DNA of 64,000 bases, from assembly GCF_019429565.1 (NCBI RefSeq), contig NZ_JAHXSA010000001.1:868001-932000 (forward strand), in the 5' to 3' direction. The position numbers and the translations under genes are program-made. The notes under the pieces were generated by a model. It saw nothing but the letters and a program-made list of their open reading frames with translations. It did no database searches and was not told the origin of the DNA. Of this stretch, positions 1 to 9,477 are shown piece by piece. Within the stretch, counting starts at the first letter, position 1. Each line of letters opens with the position of its first letter. Source of the stretch: Schaalia sp. ORNL0103 (lineage in GTDB: Bacteria; Actinomycetota; Actinomycetes; Actinomycetales; Actinomycetaceae).

Positions 1-316
1 CCAGGACTATCCAGGCAAGGGCGTGCACGTGCATACGTGGGGCCTCCGGTACGAGTCGGGTACCGGAGGTCTCCTCCCGCCAGGAAATCCTGGCCGGTGA
101 CGCCGGAGGCCGCGCCGCATGGGCGGGCCGTCGTGATGACGACGCCACTGTTGGTGGGAGTACTCCCCTCCGCTTACACCTCTATCCTAGTCGGAAGCAC
201 CCGATCCCAGGCGATTCATGACAAGTGGCGTCTGTCGCCTTCACGATGCCGGCCGCTCCCGATAGACGAGGCCGGGGCCGACCCACGCTCACAGGAAACC
301 TGGGCGGGGGCCGTCG
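1..316. other. Non-coding stretch downstream of uvrB
   Basis: No convincing gene is seen between the window edge and the uvrB stop. Small reading frames crossing this stretch are antisense shadows of uvrB and resemble no family I recognise. It contains several short palindromes, the clearest at 43-69, and a CCAGGA-AA-TCCTGG inverted repeat at about 80-93. It is probably the 3' region of uvrB plus the flank of a gene beyond the window edge. Confidence 0.5.
43..69. repeat. Perfect 10-bp hairpin
   Basis: CCTCCGGTAC and its exact reverse complement flank a 7-nt loop (GAGTCGG). No T-run follows on either strand, so it is not a typical intrinsic terminator. It may still end uvrB readthrough or a gene outside the window. 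Confidence 0.5.
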
Positions 317-2401
317 TCAGTGGGCGCGCTTCATGGCGCGCAGTTCCTTCTTCAGGTCTTCGATTTCGTCACGCAGGCGAGCCGCGACCTCGAATTGGAG
401 GTGCTGGGCGGCGGTCATCATCTGGGCGGACAGCTCCTCGATGAGTTCGGCGAGCTCGGCTTCGGCGCGCTGACCCGATGTCGCGGCGCGGCCGCCGCCG
501 GTCGCGTCGCTACGCTCCCGCTTGCTCTTCTCCTTGCGGTACCCGCCCTCAAGGAGGGTCTGCGTATCAACCTGCTCGCGGGCAAGCATGTCGGTGACGT
601 CGGAGATCTTCTTGCGCAGCGGCTGCGGGTCGATGCCGTGTTCCTTGTTGTAGGCGATCTGGATCTCACGGCGACGCATCGTCTCCGAGATGGCCTCGTT
701 CATAGAATCCGTCATGTTGTCCGCGTACATATGGACCTCACCGGACACGTTTCGTGCTGCACGACCGATCGTCTGGATGAGCGAGCGGGTGGAGCGCAGG
801 AAGCCTTCCTTGTCCGCATCGAGGATCGACACGAGGGAGACCTCGGGCAGGTCCAGGCCCTCACGCAGCAGGTTGATGCCGACGAGCACGTCGAAGGTGC
901 CCAGGCGCAGCTCGCGCAGCAGCTCGACGCGGCGCAGGGTGTCGACGTCGGAGTGCAGGTATTCAACCTTGACGCCGCGCTCGGCAAGGTAGGTCGTGAG
1001 CTCCTCGGCCATCTTCTTCGTCAAGGTGGTGACGAGGACTCGTTCGTCACGTTCCACACGCACACGCACCTGCTCGAGGAGATCGTCGATCTGCCCCTCG
1101 GTGGGCTTGACGACGACGAGCGGGTCGACGAGTCCCGTCGGGCGAATGATCTGCTCGACGACACCGTCGGAGCGCTCGAGCTCGTAGGGGCCGGGGGTCG
1201 CCGACAGGTAGACGGTCTGTCCGATGCGCTGGGTGAACTCGTCCCACTTCAGGGGGCGGTTGTCCATCGCCGAGGGCAGGCGGAAGCCGTAGTCGACGAG
1301 AGTGCGCTTACGGGACATGTCCCCCTCGAACATCGCGCCGATCTGCGGGACGGTCACGTGCGACTCGTCGATGATGAGCAGGAAGTCGTCGGGGAAGTAG
1401 TCCAGCAGCGTGTGCGGGGGCGTTCCGGGCCCGCGCCCGTCGATGTGGCGCGAATAGTTCTCGACGCCCGAGCACGAGCCGATTTCCTTGAGCATCTCCA
1501 GGTCGAAGGTGGTGCGCATACGCAGGCGCTGCTCCTCAAGCAGCTTGTTCTGACCGCGGAACCACGCGAGGCGATCATCGAGCTCATCCTCGATGGAGGC
1601 GATCGCCTTCTTCATGCGTTCCTCGCCGGCCACGTAGTGCGAGGCCGGGAACAGGTAGGTGTGATCCACGTGATCGATCACATCGCCGGTGAGCGGGTGG
1701 AGAACTGCAAGAGACTCGATCTCGTCGCCGAACATCTCGATGCGGATCGCGAGCTCCTCGTACACGGGGATGATCTCGATCGTGTCGCCGCGCACGCGGA
1801 AGGTACCGCGCGTGAAGGCCATATCGTTACGGACGTACTGCATGGCGACGAAGCGGCGCAGCAGCGCGTCGCGGTCGATGATCATGCCCCGCTCGAGCTC
1901 AATCATGCGAGCCACGTATTCCTCGGGCGTGCCGAGGCCGTAGATGCAGGACACCGAGGAGACGACGACCGTGTCGCGCCTCGTCAGCAGCGAGTTCGTA
2001 GCGCTGTGGCGCAGCCGCTCGACCTCGTCGTTGATCGAGGAGTCCTTCTCGATGAACGTGTCCGTCTGGGGGACGTAGGCCTCGGGCTGGTAGTAGTCGT
2101 AGTAGGAGACAAAGTACTCGACGGCGTTGTTCGGAAGCAGCTCGCGGAACTCGGCCGCGAGCTGGGCGGCGAGCGTCTTATTCGGCTCGAGAACCAGAGC
2201 GGGACGCTGCAGCTCCTCGATCAGCCATGCCGTGGTGGCGCTCTTACCCGTGCCCGTCGCACCCATGAGGACGACGTCCTGTTCGCCGTCGCGGATGCGC
2301 GCAGCCAGCTCCCGGATGGCCTTGGGCTGGTCACCCGACGGCGTGTACGGGGAGATGACCTCGAAAGGCTTGTTCTGGCGGGTCACGACGTTATTGCTCA
2401 C
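317..2401 (-). CDS. uvrB: Excinuclease ABC subunit UvrB
   Basis: Damage-verification helicase of nucleotide excision repair. It is loaded by UvrA and recruits UvrC for dual incision. The 694-residue length is normal. Walker A GATGTGKS is at residues 47-54, the damage-probing beta-hairpin with its [10 protein letters not shown] segment at about 100-124, the helicase IDESH motif in the middle, and a QTIGRAARN motif VI near residue 540. A C-terminal UVR domain (about 650-690) should contact UvrC. The start is GTG; an AGGAG sits very close to it, so a slightly later GTG (2386) is possible. coaE lies 82 bp upstream on the same strand, an actinobacterial neighbourhood. No LexA box was recognised upstream. 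Confidence 0.97.
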   Translation of the reverse strand: MSNNVVTRQNKPFEVISPYTPSGDQPKAIRELAARIRDGEQDVVLMGATGTGKSATTAWLIEELQRPALVLEPNKTLAAQLAAEFRELLPNNAVEYFVSYYDYYQPEAYVPQTDTFIEKDSSINDEVERLRHSATNSLLTRRDTVVVSSVSCIYGLGTPEEYVARMIELERGMIIDRDALLRRFVAMQYVRNDMAFTRGTFRVRGDTIEIIPVYEELAIRIEMFGDEIESLAVLHPLTGDVIDHVDHTYLFPASHYVAGEERMKKAIASIEDELDDRLAWFRGQNKLLEEQRLRMRTTFDLEMLKEIGSCSGVENYSRHIDGRGPGTPPHTLLDYFPDDFLLIIDESHVTVPQIGAMFEGDMSRKRTLVDYGFRLPSAMDNRPLKWDEFTQRIGQTVYLSATPGPYELERSDGVVEQIIRPTGLVDPLVVVKPTEGQIDDLLEQVRVRVERDERVLVTTLTKKMAEELTTYLAERGVKVEYLHSDVDTLRRVELLRELRLGTFDVLVGINLLREGLDLPEVSLVSILDADKEGFLRSTRSLIQTIGRAARNVSGEVHMYADNMTDSMNEAISETMRRREIQIAYNKEHGIDPQPLRKKISDVTDMLAREQVDTQTLLEGGYRKEKSKRERSDATGGGRAATSGQRAEAELAELIEELSAQMMTAAQHLQFEVAARLRDEIEDLKKELRAMKRAH

Positions 2402-2483
2402 GCTCCTACGCTACCGCCCAGGCACTCGAGCTGCGCGCACAAAGCGCACGGGTTCGCGACGAGCGTGGAGCGCCCCGGCCTCG

Positions 2484-3176
2484 TCAATCGATGAGGGCAA
2501 CGTCCGGGGTCAGCCAACGCTCATAGACAAGCCGCGCAACCTCCTCAAGATCTGCAGCGCTCCCCTCGTTGTCGATCCAGATCGTGGCGATGGCTCGACG
2601 CTCCTGCGACGAGGCCTGGGCGCGGATTCGTGCACGCGCGTCCTCGGGCGATAGTCCCCGTCCCTCCAGACGCTTGACGCGTTCCTCGATGGGTGCGTCC
2701 ACGATGACAACCGCGTCGAAACGATCCGCGTAATCCCCTTCAATCAGGAGCGGAATGTCGTAAACCGCGAGACTCCCCTCCGGCGCTCCGCGCAGAATCG
2801 ACCACGCGCGTGCCTCAATGACAGGGAGGGTGATGGCATTGAGGCGAGCGACACGCTCAGAGGCTCCTTCACCTCCGAAGACCCGGGAGGCTAGGAGTGC
2901 CCGGTCCAGGCTCCCGTCCTCCCTCAGCAGGTCCTCCCCAAAAGCGCGAGCAACCTCGGTCAGCGTCGGCTCGCCAGGTTCGAGAATCACCCGCGCAATC
3001 GCGTCCGCGTCCGCCGTCACCGCGCCCAGAGACGCGAAGACGCGCGTCACCGAGGACTTACCGGAGCCGATACCTCCGCTGACCGCAACGATGCGGCGCG
3101 GCCCCTGCGAATGAGGCGCGTCAATCGGACGAATGAGGGTGGCCGTGCAAGCCCCGCAGCTCAGAGTCGTGTTCAC
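2484..3176 (-). CDS. coaE: Dephospho-CoA kinase
   Basis: Last step of CoA biosynthesis: ATP-dependent 3'-phosphorylation of dephospho-CoA, cytosolic. The P-loop GGIGSGKS lies about 34 residues after the chosen start. The lid-region motif ASSQERRAIA and the DIPLLIE segment are typical of CoaE. The reading frame is open back to a TTG at 3224, but a GTG at 3176 is a better start. Even so, about 25 residues with two Cys (SCGAC) precede the first strand, longer than in most CoaE proteins, so the true start is uncertain. It lies upstream of uvrB on the same strand and is divergent from brnQ. Confidence 0.93.
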   Translation of the reverse strand: MNTTLSCGACTATLIRPIDAPHSQGPRRIVAVSGGIGSGKSSVTRVFASLGAVTADADAIARVILEPGEPTLTEVARAFGEDLLREDGSLDRALLASRVFGGEGASERVARLNAITLPVIEARAWSILRGAPEGSLAVYDIPLLIEGDYADRFDAVVIVDAPIEERVKRLEGRGLSPEDARARIRAQASSQERRAIATIWIDNEGSAADLEEVARLVYERWLTPDVALID

Positions 3177-3267
3177 ACCCACAGGGTAGCCCGCCAATTG
3201 TTGCCTTACGTGGTCGTCGTGCAAGAATTGGGGCTGTTATAGAACCCACACCATCAAGTGAGTAGCA

Positions 3268-4620
3268 GTGACGCAGACAGTCAATGACGATTCCACTGGA
3301 CGCTCGAGCAGCACCGCCGTCCTCATCGCAACCTCCCTGACGCTTTTCTCTATGTTTTTTGGCGCAGGTAACCTGATTTTCCCACCGATCATGGGCGCGT
3401 CCGCGGGTACCAACTTCGCTCCCGCGATGATCGGCTTCCTCATTGGCGGCGTCGCACTGCCGGTCATCTCCATCATCACGATCGCTCTGTCGGGCACCGA
3501 CATGCGCGACCTCGTGAGTCGCGCCGGCAAAGCTTTCGGGATCGTCTTTTCCGTCATGGTGTACCTGTCGATCGGTGCCTTCTATGCGCTCCCGCGTACG
3601 GGCGCAGTATCTTTCTCGACCGCCGTCGCACCTCTCATCGGTACGAAGTCGCTCACCGCGTCAATCATCTTCAGCTTCATTTTCTTCGGCATCGCCTTCT
3701 ACCTGTGTTGGAATCCCGGCACAATCATCGACAACCTCGGCAAGATCCTCACCCCGATCCTGCTCGGGCTTCTTATCCTGCTCGTATTCCTGTGCCTGGC
3801 GTCGCTGCCGGCTTCGCATGATGCTCCGACCGGTGAGTACGCTGCCACTCCCCTGGCCGCGGGCCTACTCGAGGGCTACATGACGATGGATTCGATCGCC
3901 GCTCTGGCTTTCGGCATCATCGTCGTCACGTCACTCGGACACACCGGGGGCGGCATCGGCGCGAAGGTCGTACGCCGCACGTCGACGGCGGCCATTATCG
4001 CGGGTTCGCTGCTTGCCGTCGTCTACGTGGGCCTGGGACTCATCGGTCACGTGATCCCGAATGCTCAGAGCTACAGTGACGGCGCGACGCTCCTCGCGGA
4101 CGCGGCCCAGATGACGATGGGGTGGCCCGGGCAGATCGTTTTCGGCCTCATCGTGCTGACGGCCTGCATGACGACGGCGGTCGGCCTGATCGCAGCGACC
4201 TCTGAGTTTTTCCACCGCCTGCTTCCGGCCATTTCCTACCGCGCGTGGATGATCGTCTTCACGATCATCTCGTTCGTGCTGGCTTCGGCGGGGCTGAGCT
4301 CGGTGCTCGCCATCGCGGTACCGATCATCACGTTCCTCTACCCCATCGCGATCACCATCGTCTTCCTGACAATCGCAACCCACCCGCTGCGCCTAGCCAC
4401 CCCGGCGCTGTGGACGTTCCGCCTGGGCACATGGATGGCTGCGGCGTGGTCGGCAGCGACGACCCTGGCTCATGTCGGCGTTTACCCCGAGCACATCAAT
4501 TCTGTGCTCATGTGGAGCCCGCTCCAGGCGAACCAGCTCGGTTGGATACTCCCCACGGTGATCGCGGCGGCAATCGGCGCGTGCATCGACGTGGCAGTGA
4601 TGAAGCGTTCGAGGGCCTGA
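3268..4620 (+). CDS. brnQ: Branched-chain amino acid carrier (BrnQ/LIVCS family)
   Basis: Integral membrane cation symporter for Leu, Ile and Val. The 450 residues form about 12 hydrophobic segments. The N-terminal hallmark FSMFFGAGNLIFPP (about residues 27-40) is characteristic of the family. The start is GTG with a weak AAGTGAG ribosome site, and the end is KRSRA. It is one of the few plus-strand genes, divergent from coaE across a gap of about 90 bp. It is monocistronic: the 524 bp that follow are non-coding and heavily structured. The family assignment is firm; exact substrate preference cannot be read from sequence. Confidence 0.94.
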   Translation: MTQTVNDDSTGRSSSTAVLIATSLTLFSMFFGAGNLIFPPIMGASAGTNFAPAMIGFLIGGVALPVISIITIALSGTDMRDLVSRAGKAFGIVFSVMVYLSIGAFYALPRTGAVSFSTAVAPLIGTKSLTASIIFSFIFFGIAFYLCWNPGTIIDNLGKILTPILLGLLILLVFLCLASLPASHDAPTGEYAATPLAAGLLEGYMTMDSIAALAFGIIVVTSLGHTGGGIGAKVVRRTSTAAIIAGSLLAVVYVGLGLIGHVIPNAQSYSDGATLLADAAQMTMGWPGQIVFGLIVLTACMTTAVGLIAATSEFFHRLLPAISYRAWMIVFTIISFVLASAGLSSVLAIAVPIITFLYPIAITIVFLTIATHPLRLATPALWTFRLGTWMAAAWSAATTLAHVGVYPEHINSVLMWSPLQANQLGWILPTVIAAAIGACIDVAVMKRSRA

Positions 4621-4666
4621 CCAGCACCGACAACGAGGCCAAGAACGAATCCAAACCCACACAAAA

Positions 4667-4773
4667 GTCGCACATAATTTCCAGGGGTCAGTTTTCGAGG
4701 CTCTCTCAAAACGTTGCAATCCCAACGATGCGACTTCAACGTTTGAAACACACGCAAGCGAATTACGTGCGAC
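4667..4773. repeat. 107-bp block bounded by 13-bp inverted repeats
   Basis: The left arm GTCGCACATAATT (4667-4679) and right arm AATTACGTGCGAC (4761-4773) are inverted repeats with 12 of 13 bases complementary. Inside is a second perfect pair, AAACGTTG (4709-4716) and CAACGTTT (4737-4744). It is more AT-rich than its surroundings. It could be a folded brnQ 3' UTR, an operator array or a small MITE-like remnant. No target-site duplication was recognised at the edges. Confidence 0.5.
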
Positions 4774-4809
4774 ATTGTTGAGTAACTAGGCCGCCCGATT
4801 GGAGGCCGC

Positions 4810-5017
4810 CGCGAGGCCTGCGGGGCCTGGCTGCGGTGCCCGTGGGTGGTGGGGGGCCTGGCCCCACAGGTGTGGAGGGCGCCGGAGGGACCGGAGGGCA
4901 CGGGCGGGCTTCGAGGCGCGGCTCCGAACGAAGTGAGGACGCCTAGCCTCGCGGGCGGCCGGGCCCTCCGGCGCCCGGAACACCCGTGGGGCCATAAGCA
5001 GCCCCGAGAGCCTCGCG
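4810..5017. repeat. Large imperfect GC-rich palindrome
   Basis: Two 36-nt arms (4859-4894 and 4959-4994) are reverse complements at 31 of 36 positions. The core GGGCGCCGGAGGG pairs with CCCTCCGGCGCCC. Outer arms CGCGAGGC (4810-4817) and GCCTCGCG (5010-5017), and inner arms CGAGGCG (about 4912-4918) and CGCCTAGCCTCG (about 4940-4951), extend the fold. RNA from either strand would form a long branched hairpin. It does not match RNase P RNA, tmRNA, 4.5S or 6S RNA as I know them. An intergenic repeat family or a structured RNA are both possible. Confidence 0.55.
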
Positions 5018-5050
5018 ACGGTCGGAGATCTAACGGCGATGCGATCAGAC

Positions 5051-5091
5051 AAAAAAGCGGTGGCCCCCAGGAAAACCTGGGGACCACCACT
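5051..5091 (-). terminator. Rho-independent terminator of rpsA
   Basis: Read on the minus strand, GTGGTCCCCAGG and CCTGGGGGCCAC close a TTTT loop, followed by a GCTTTTTTG run. It lies about 55 bp past the rpsA stop. Confidence 0.88.
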
Positions 5092-5144
5092 CATGAGTTC
5101 ACTTGCGTGAACCGACGAGTCGAAACTCAGTCAGAAAGACTGGT

Positions 5145-6581
5145 TCAGTTGTTCGTCAGCTTCTCACGCAGCGCGGCCAGGGCCTCGTCGGAAGCAAGGG
5201 TGCCCTCGTTGTCGACCGGGGTCGAGTAGGAGGCCTGCTCCTCGATGGAGGGAGCCGCTTCGGCGTCCTCTTCGAGGGCCTTGCGGACCTGAGCCTTGTG
5301 GGCCTCCCAGCGGGCCTGAGCCTCGGCGTACTGGGCTTCCCAAGCCTCGCGCTGAGCGTCGAAGCCTTCCATCCACTCCTGGGTCTCCGGATCGAAGCCC
5401 TCAGGGTACTTGTAGTTGCCGTTCTCGTCGTACTCGGCAGCCATGCCGTAGAGCGAAGGATCGAACTCTTCGGAGGTCGGATCCACGCCCTCGTTGGCCT
5501 GCTTGAGGGACAGGGAGATGCGGCGACGCTCGAGGTCGATGTCGATGACCTTGACGAAGACCTCTTCGCCAACCTTGACGACCTGGTCCGGCAGCTCGAC
5601 GTGACGCTGAGCCAGCTCGGAGATGTGGACGAGGCCCTCGATGCCGTCCTCGACGCGGACGAACGCGCCGAAGGGGACCAGCTTGGTGACCTTGCCGGGC
5701 ACAACCTGGCCGATGGCGTGGGTGCGGGCGAATGCCTGCCACGGATCTTCCTGGGTGGCCTTGAGCGACAGGGAGACGCGCTCGCGATCCATGTCGACGT
5801 CGAGAACCTCGACGGTGACTTCCTGGCCAACCTCGACGACCTCGGACGGGTGGTCGATGTGCTTCCAGGACAGCTCGGAGACGTGAACCAGGCCGTCGAC
5901 ACCACCGAGATCGACGAACGCGCCGAAGTTGACGATGGAGGAAACGACGCCGGAGCGCACCTGACCCTTCTGAAGGGTGTGCAGGAAGTTCGTGCGGACC
6001 TCGGACTGGGTCTGCTCGAGCCATGCGCGGCGGGACAGGACCACGTTGTTGCGGTTCTTGTCGAGCTCGATGATCTTCGCTTCGATCTCGCGACCGATGT
6101 AGGGGGCGAGGTCGCGGACGCGACGCATCTCGACGAGGGAGGCGGGCAGGAAGCCACGCAGGCCGATGTCGAGGATCAGGCCGCCCTTGACGACCTCGAT
6201 GACGGTACCGGTAACGACGCCGTCCTCTTCCTTGACCTTCTCGATCTGGCCCCACGCGCGCTCGTACTGCGCACGCTTCTTCGACAGGAGGAGGCGGCCT
6301 TCCTTGTCTTCCTTCTGGAGGACGAGCGCCTCGATCTGGTCGCCCACGGCGACAACGTCGTCGGGGTTGACGTCGTGCTTGATGGACAGCTCGCGAGAGA
6401 GGATGACACCCTCGGTCTTGTAGCCGATGTCAAGGAGGACCTCGTCGTGGTCGACCTTGACGACAGTGCCCTCGACGATGTCGCCATCGTTGAAGTACTT
6501 GATGGTCTCGTCGATGGCTGCGATCAGGTCTGCTTCCGAACCAATGTCGTTGATAGCGACCTGCGGCGTGTTGGTGGTCAT
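5145..6581 (-). CDS. rpsA: 30S ribosomal protein S1
   Basis: Single-stranded-RNA-binding ribosomal protein that helps load mRNA on the 30S subunit. The 478-residue product has four S1 repeats starting near residues 33, 120, 205 and 290. The last two carry the NFGAFVDLGGVDGLVHVSEL and PFGAFVRVEDGIEGLVHISE signatures. This four-repeat form with an acidic, Glu/Ala-rich C-terminal tail is the actinobacterial type, shorter than the six-repeat E. coli protein. The start is the ATG at 6581, with GGAGA about 8 nt upstream; an in-frame extension to 6653 lacks S1 character. A strong terminator follows. The order coaE, rpsA, polA is conserved in actinobacteria. Confidence 0.97.
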   Translation of the reverse strand: MTTNTPQVAINDIGSEADLIAAIDETIKYFNDGDIVEGTVVKVDHDEVLLDIGYKTEGVILSRELSIKHDVNPDDVVAVGDQIEALVLQKEDKEGRLLLSKKRAQYERAWGQIEKVKEEDGVVTGTVIEVVKGGLILDIGLRGFLPASLVEMRRVRDLAPYIGREIEAKIIELDKNRNNVVLSRRAWLEQTQSEVRTNFLHTLQKGQVRSGVVSSIVNFGAFVDLGGVDGLVHVSELSWKHIDHPSEVVEVGQEVTVEVLDVDMDRERVSLSLKATQEDPWQAFARTHAIGQVVPGKVTKLVPFGAFVRVEDGIEGLVHISELAQRHVELPDQVVKVGEEVFVKVIDIDLERRRISLSLKQANEGVDPTSEEFDPSLYGMAAEYDENGNYKYPEGFDPETQEWMEGFDAQREAWEAQYAEAQARWEAHKAQVRKALEEDAEAAPSIEEQASYSTPVDNEGTLASDEALAALREKLTNN

Positions 6582-6752
6582 GTAGTAGTTTCTCCGAAAC
6601 GGACTGGATAGTAGATGGACAGTTCCGGCGCCCCGGGACGAATGCGGATGCACTTGTCCCCAGACACCGTGGACCAGTTTAGCAGCCTTTAACGGGCAAA
6701 TGTGACGAATTTGGCGACACTTTCCGTGGCGTGCGTCGCGTCGTCACGCCGG

Positions 6753-9458
6753 TTAGTGGGCGGCGAGCTGCCAGGACGCGCCAATACCGACAGCAACATC
6801 GAGCGGAACGGAGAGCTCCACGGGCGTCGCCATCTTGTCGCGGACGATCTCTTCGACGGCACCCGCCTCGCCCGGCGCGACCTCGAGGAGCAGTTCGTCG
6901 TGGATCTGCACGAGGAGGCGCGACTTCAGGCCGGCCTCGGACAGGGCGTCGACGACGTTCATCATGGCGATCTTGACGATGTCTGCGGCGCTGCCCTGGA
7001 TGGGTGCGTTGAGAGCGGCACGCTCGGCCATCTCGCGCCGCTGACGGTTTGACGAGCGCAGGTCGGGCAGGTAGCGGCGGCGCCCGAACATGGTCTGGGT
7101 GTAGCCGTCTGCGCGCGCCTGAGCGACAAGCCCCTCGAGGTAGTCGCGCACCTTCCCGAAGCGTTCGAAGTAGCGATCGCGCAGGGCGGCGGCCTCGGGC
7201 ACGGGAATGCCGAGCTGGGCGGCGAGGCCGTAGGAGGACAGGCCGTACGCGAGGCCGTAGGAGGTCGCCTTAATACGCGAGCGCTCCTCGGCGCTCACCT
7301 CGGCGACCGGTGTTCCGAACACCATGGATGCCATCGTGCGGTGCAGGTCCTCGCCGGAGTTGAACGCTTCGATGAGCGTCTCGTCCCCCGACAGGTGCGC
7401 CATGAGGCGCATCTCGATCTGCGAGTAGTCGGCGCTCATGAGCGACTCGAATCCCTCACCTGCGACGAAGGCCCCGCGGATACGCATGCCGTCGGCGCTG
7501 CGCGCGGGAATGTTCTGCAGGTTCGGATCGGAGGACGCGAGGCGACCCGTGGCCGCGGCGACCTGGGAGAAGGTCGTGTGGATGCGTCCGTCGGAGGCGA
7601 CGGTCGCGGAGAGGGAGTCGACCATCTGCTTGAGCTTGATGCGGTCGCGGTGGGTGAGCAGGAATCCGAGGAAGTCGTGCCCCGCTCCCCCTTCGTCCGC
7701 GGTCTTCGCGTGCAGGTCCACCAGGGCCTCGGCGTTCGTTGTGTATCCGGTCTTCGTCTTCTTCGTCTTGGGCAGGCCGAAGTGATCGAAGAGCAGCTCC
7801 TGGAGCTGCTTGGGGCTCGACAGGTTGACCTCGCGGCCGGCGGCAGCCCACGCTCCCTCGCGCGCGGCATCGACGGCCTTGCCGAGTTCATCGGAGAGTC
7901 CATCGAGCACGGCCGTGTCTGCGGCAATGCCGATGTCTTCCATCTGACCGAGCAGGACCGACAGCGGCATCTCCATGTCGATGAGCAGCGCGGCCTCGGA
8001 GCTTTCCTCCAGGCGCGAGCGCAGAGTCGAGGCAAGCGGGTGCAGGTGAGCGGCCAACTTCCCGGCGCGCACCTGGGCCGCACTCGGGCCCACTCCCATG
8101 TCGCCGAGATCGAAGAGAGCCTCAGAGTCACCCTCCTCTTCCTCGATCACGACGCCAAGCACACGCGAGAGCACATCCTCCAGCTTGTGGGAGCGCTGAT
8201 CGGGATGCGCGAGGTACGCCGCCAGCATCGTGTCGCACTCGACGGCGCCGAGAGTCCAGCCGCGCGACGCAAGCGCATGGCGCGCCCCCTTCGCGTCGTG
8301 CACGATAAGGGACGAGGCCGTGGCCAGGACCTCGCCGAGTGCTTCCTCCTGCTTGGGGCTCAGTTCGACGGGGTCGATCACGAGCGCCTCGTTGTCAGAG
8401 GCGAGGACAAGGCGGGTGACGTCGCCACGAGTGGGCCGCATGTCGCCCTCAACGAGCACAGCGAGCGTCGAGTGGGCGCGAGCCCACTGGGCAATGTCGC
8501 AGGAAGCATCCGCGAGGGACACCGAGATCTCCACCTCGGCCACAGCCTCGGGCGCCTCGTCGACGCGCCCCTCCCCCATGCCGATGCCCGCGACCTCGCG
8601 CACCTTCTGACGCAGACGACCAAATTCGAGAGAATCAAAGAGACGATCGATGGCTGCGACATCCGTGGGGCGGCGGGCCAGATCGCTGGGCGACACCTCA
8701 AGGTCCATGTCGGTGAGCAGGCGATTGAGGCGGCGGTTGCGCACGACGTCATCCATGTGTTCGCGCAGGGCCGCTCCGCGCTTGCCGCCGATTTCGTCGG
8801 CCCGCGCCAGCAGGTTGTCCAGGCCGTCGTACTTGTTAATCCACTGCGCGGCAGTCTTCGGGCCGACGCCAGGAACACCGGGCAAGTTATCCGAGGTCTC
8901 ACCCACGATTGCGGCAATCTCGGGATAGCGATGCGGCGGCACGCCGTACTTGTCCTCCACCGCCTGCGGAGTCATACGGCGCAGATCGCCGGGCCCCGTG
9001 CCCGGGTACAGCACGGTCACATTGTTAGTCACCGTCTGGAAGGAGTCGCGGTCGCCTGATACGACGAGGACGGTCGCGCCATCATTACCGGCGCGGTACG
9101 CGAGCGTCGCGAGAATGTCATCCGCTTCGAAGCCCTCGCGCGAGAGCGACACGATCCCCATCGCATCGAGCACCTCACGAATCAGCTCCACCTGGCCCTT
9201 GAACTCCTCGGGCGTGGCATCGCGCGTCCCCTTGTACTCCGGGTACTCCTCGGTACGGAATGAGTGCCTGGACACATCGAAAGCGACAGCAACATGCGTC
9301 GGCTGCTCGGTTTCCAACAGCCTCGTCAGCATTGAGACAAAGCCGTAAACAGCGTTCGTGTGCTGGCCCGTGGCCGTCACGAAGTTATCCGGCGGAAGAG
9401 CATAAAACGCACGAAAAGCCATCGAATGGCCGTCAATAATCAGCACAGTGTCACTCAC
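6753..9458 (-). CDS. polA: DNA polymerase I
   Basis: Gap-filling and Okazaki-fragment-processing polymerase of about 901 residues. An N-terminal 5'-3' exonuclease (IIDGHSMAFRAFYAL, EGFEADDILAT) is followed by a central domain in which the proofreading DxE pair is replaced (LAVLVEGDM where DTETD is expected). The C-terminal polymerase has motif A DYSQIEMR, motif B RSRIKATSYGLAYG and motif C IHDELLLEV. The 3'-5' exonuclease is therefore probably inactive, as in other actinobacterial enzymes. I prefer the GTG at 9458, which has AGGG about 10 nt upstream, over an in-frame ATG at 9479 that would collide with the divergent thioesterase gene. Only 19 bp separate the two starts. Confidence 0.97.
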   Translation of the reverse strand: MSDTVLIIDGHSMAFRAFYALPPDNFVTATGQHTNAVYGFVSMLTRLLETEQPTHVAVAFDVSRHSFRTEEYPEYKGTRDATPEEFKGQVELIREVLDAMGIVSLSREGFEADDILATLAYRAGNDGATVLVVSGDRDSFQTVTNNVTVLYPGTGPGDLRRMTPQAVEDKYGVPPHRYPEIAAIVGETSDNLPGVPGVGPKTAAQWINKYDGLDNLLARADEIGGKRGAALREHMDDVVRNRRLNRLLTDMDLEVSPSDLARRPTDVAAIDRLFDSLEFGRLRQKVREVAGIGMGEGRVDEAPEAVAEVEISVSLADASCDIAQWARAHSTLAVLVEGDMRPTRGDVTRLVLASDNEALVIDPVELSPKQEEALGEVLATASSLIVHDAKGARHALASRGWTLGAVECDTMLAAYLAHPDQRSHKLEDVLSRVLGVVIEEEEGDSEALFDLGDMGVGPSAAQVRAGKLAAHLHPLASTLRSRLEESSEAALLIDMEMPLSVLLGQMEDIGIAADTAVLDGLSDELGKAVDAAREGAWAAAGREVNLSSPKQLQELLFDHFGLPKTKKTKTGYTTNAEALVDLHAKTADEGGAGHDFLGFLLTHRDRIKLKQMVDSLSATVASDGRIHTTFSQVAAATGRLASSDPNLQNIPARSADGMRIRGAFVAGEGFESLMSADYSQIEMRLMAHLSGDETLIEAFNSGEDLHRTMASMVFGTPVAEVSAEERSRIKATSYGLAYGLSSYGLAAQLGIPVPEAAALRDRYFERFGKVRDYLEGLVAQARADGYTQTMFGRRRYLPDLRSSNRQRREMAERAALNAPIQGSAADIVKIAMMNVVDALSEAGLKSRLLVQIHDELLLEVAPGEAGAVEEIVRDKMATPVELSVPLDVAVGIGASWQLAAH

Positions 9459-9477
9459 ACATGCCACCCTAGATGCC

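Larger units (their letters stand above)
4621..5144. other. Structured intergenic region between brnQ and rpsA
   Basis: This 524-bp gap holds no credible protein gene. Open frames across it give Arg/Pro/Gly-rich peptides without family resemblance and are explained by GC-rich palindromic DNA. In order it contains an IR-bounded block (4667-4773), a large imperfect palindrome (4810-5017), and the rpsA terminator (5051-5091). Confidence 0.6.

Noticed and set aside
320-2494. 724-residue open frame opposite uvrB, and a 738-residue one opposite alaS (22511-24727)
   Set aside because: Stop-free antisense frames are normal in GC-rich DNA. The products are rich in Val, Asp, Leu and Arg, with no motif, while uvrB and alaS are unmistakable.
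3177-3224. TTG start giving a 246-residue CoaE
   Set aside because: It adds 16 residues with no counterpart in the family. The GTG at 3176 is preferred.
4482-5229. Arg/Pro/Gly-rich open frames across the palindromic gap
   Set aside because: No ribosome site or family. They follow from the inverted repeats and cross the rpsA terminator.
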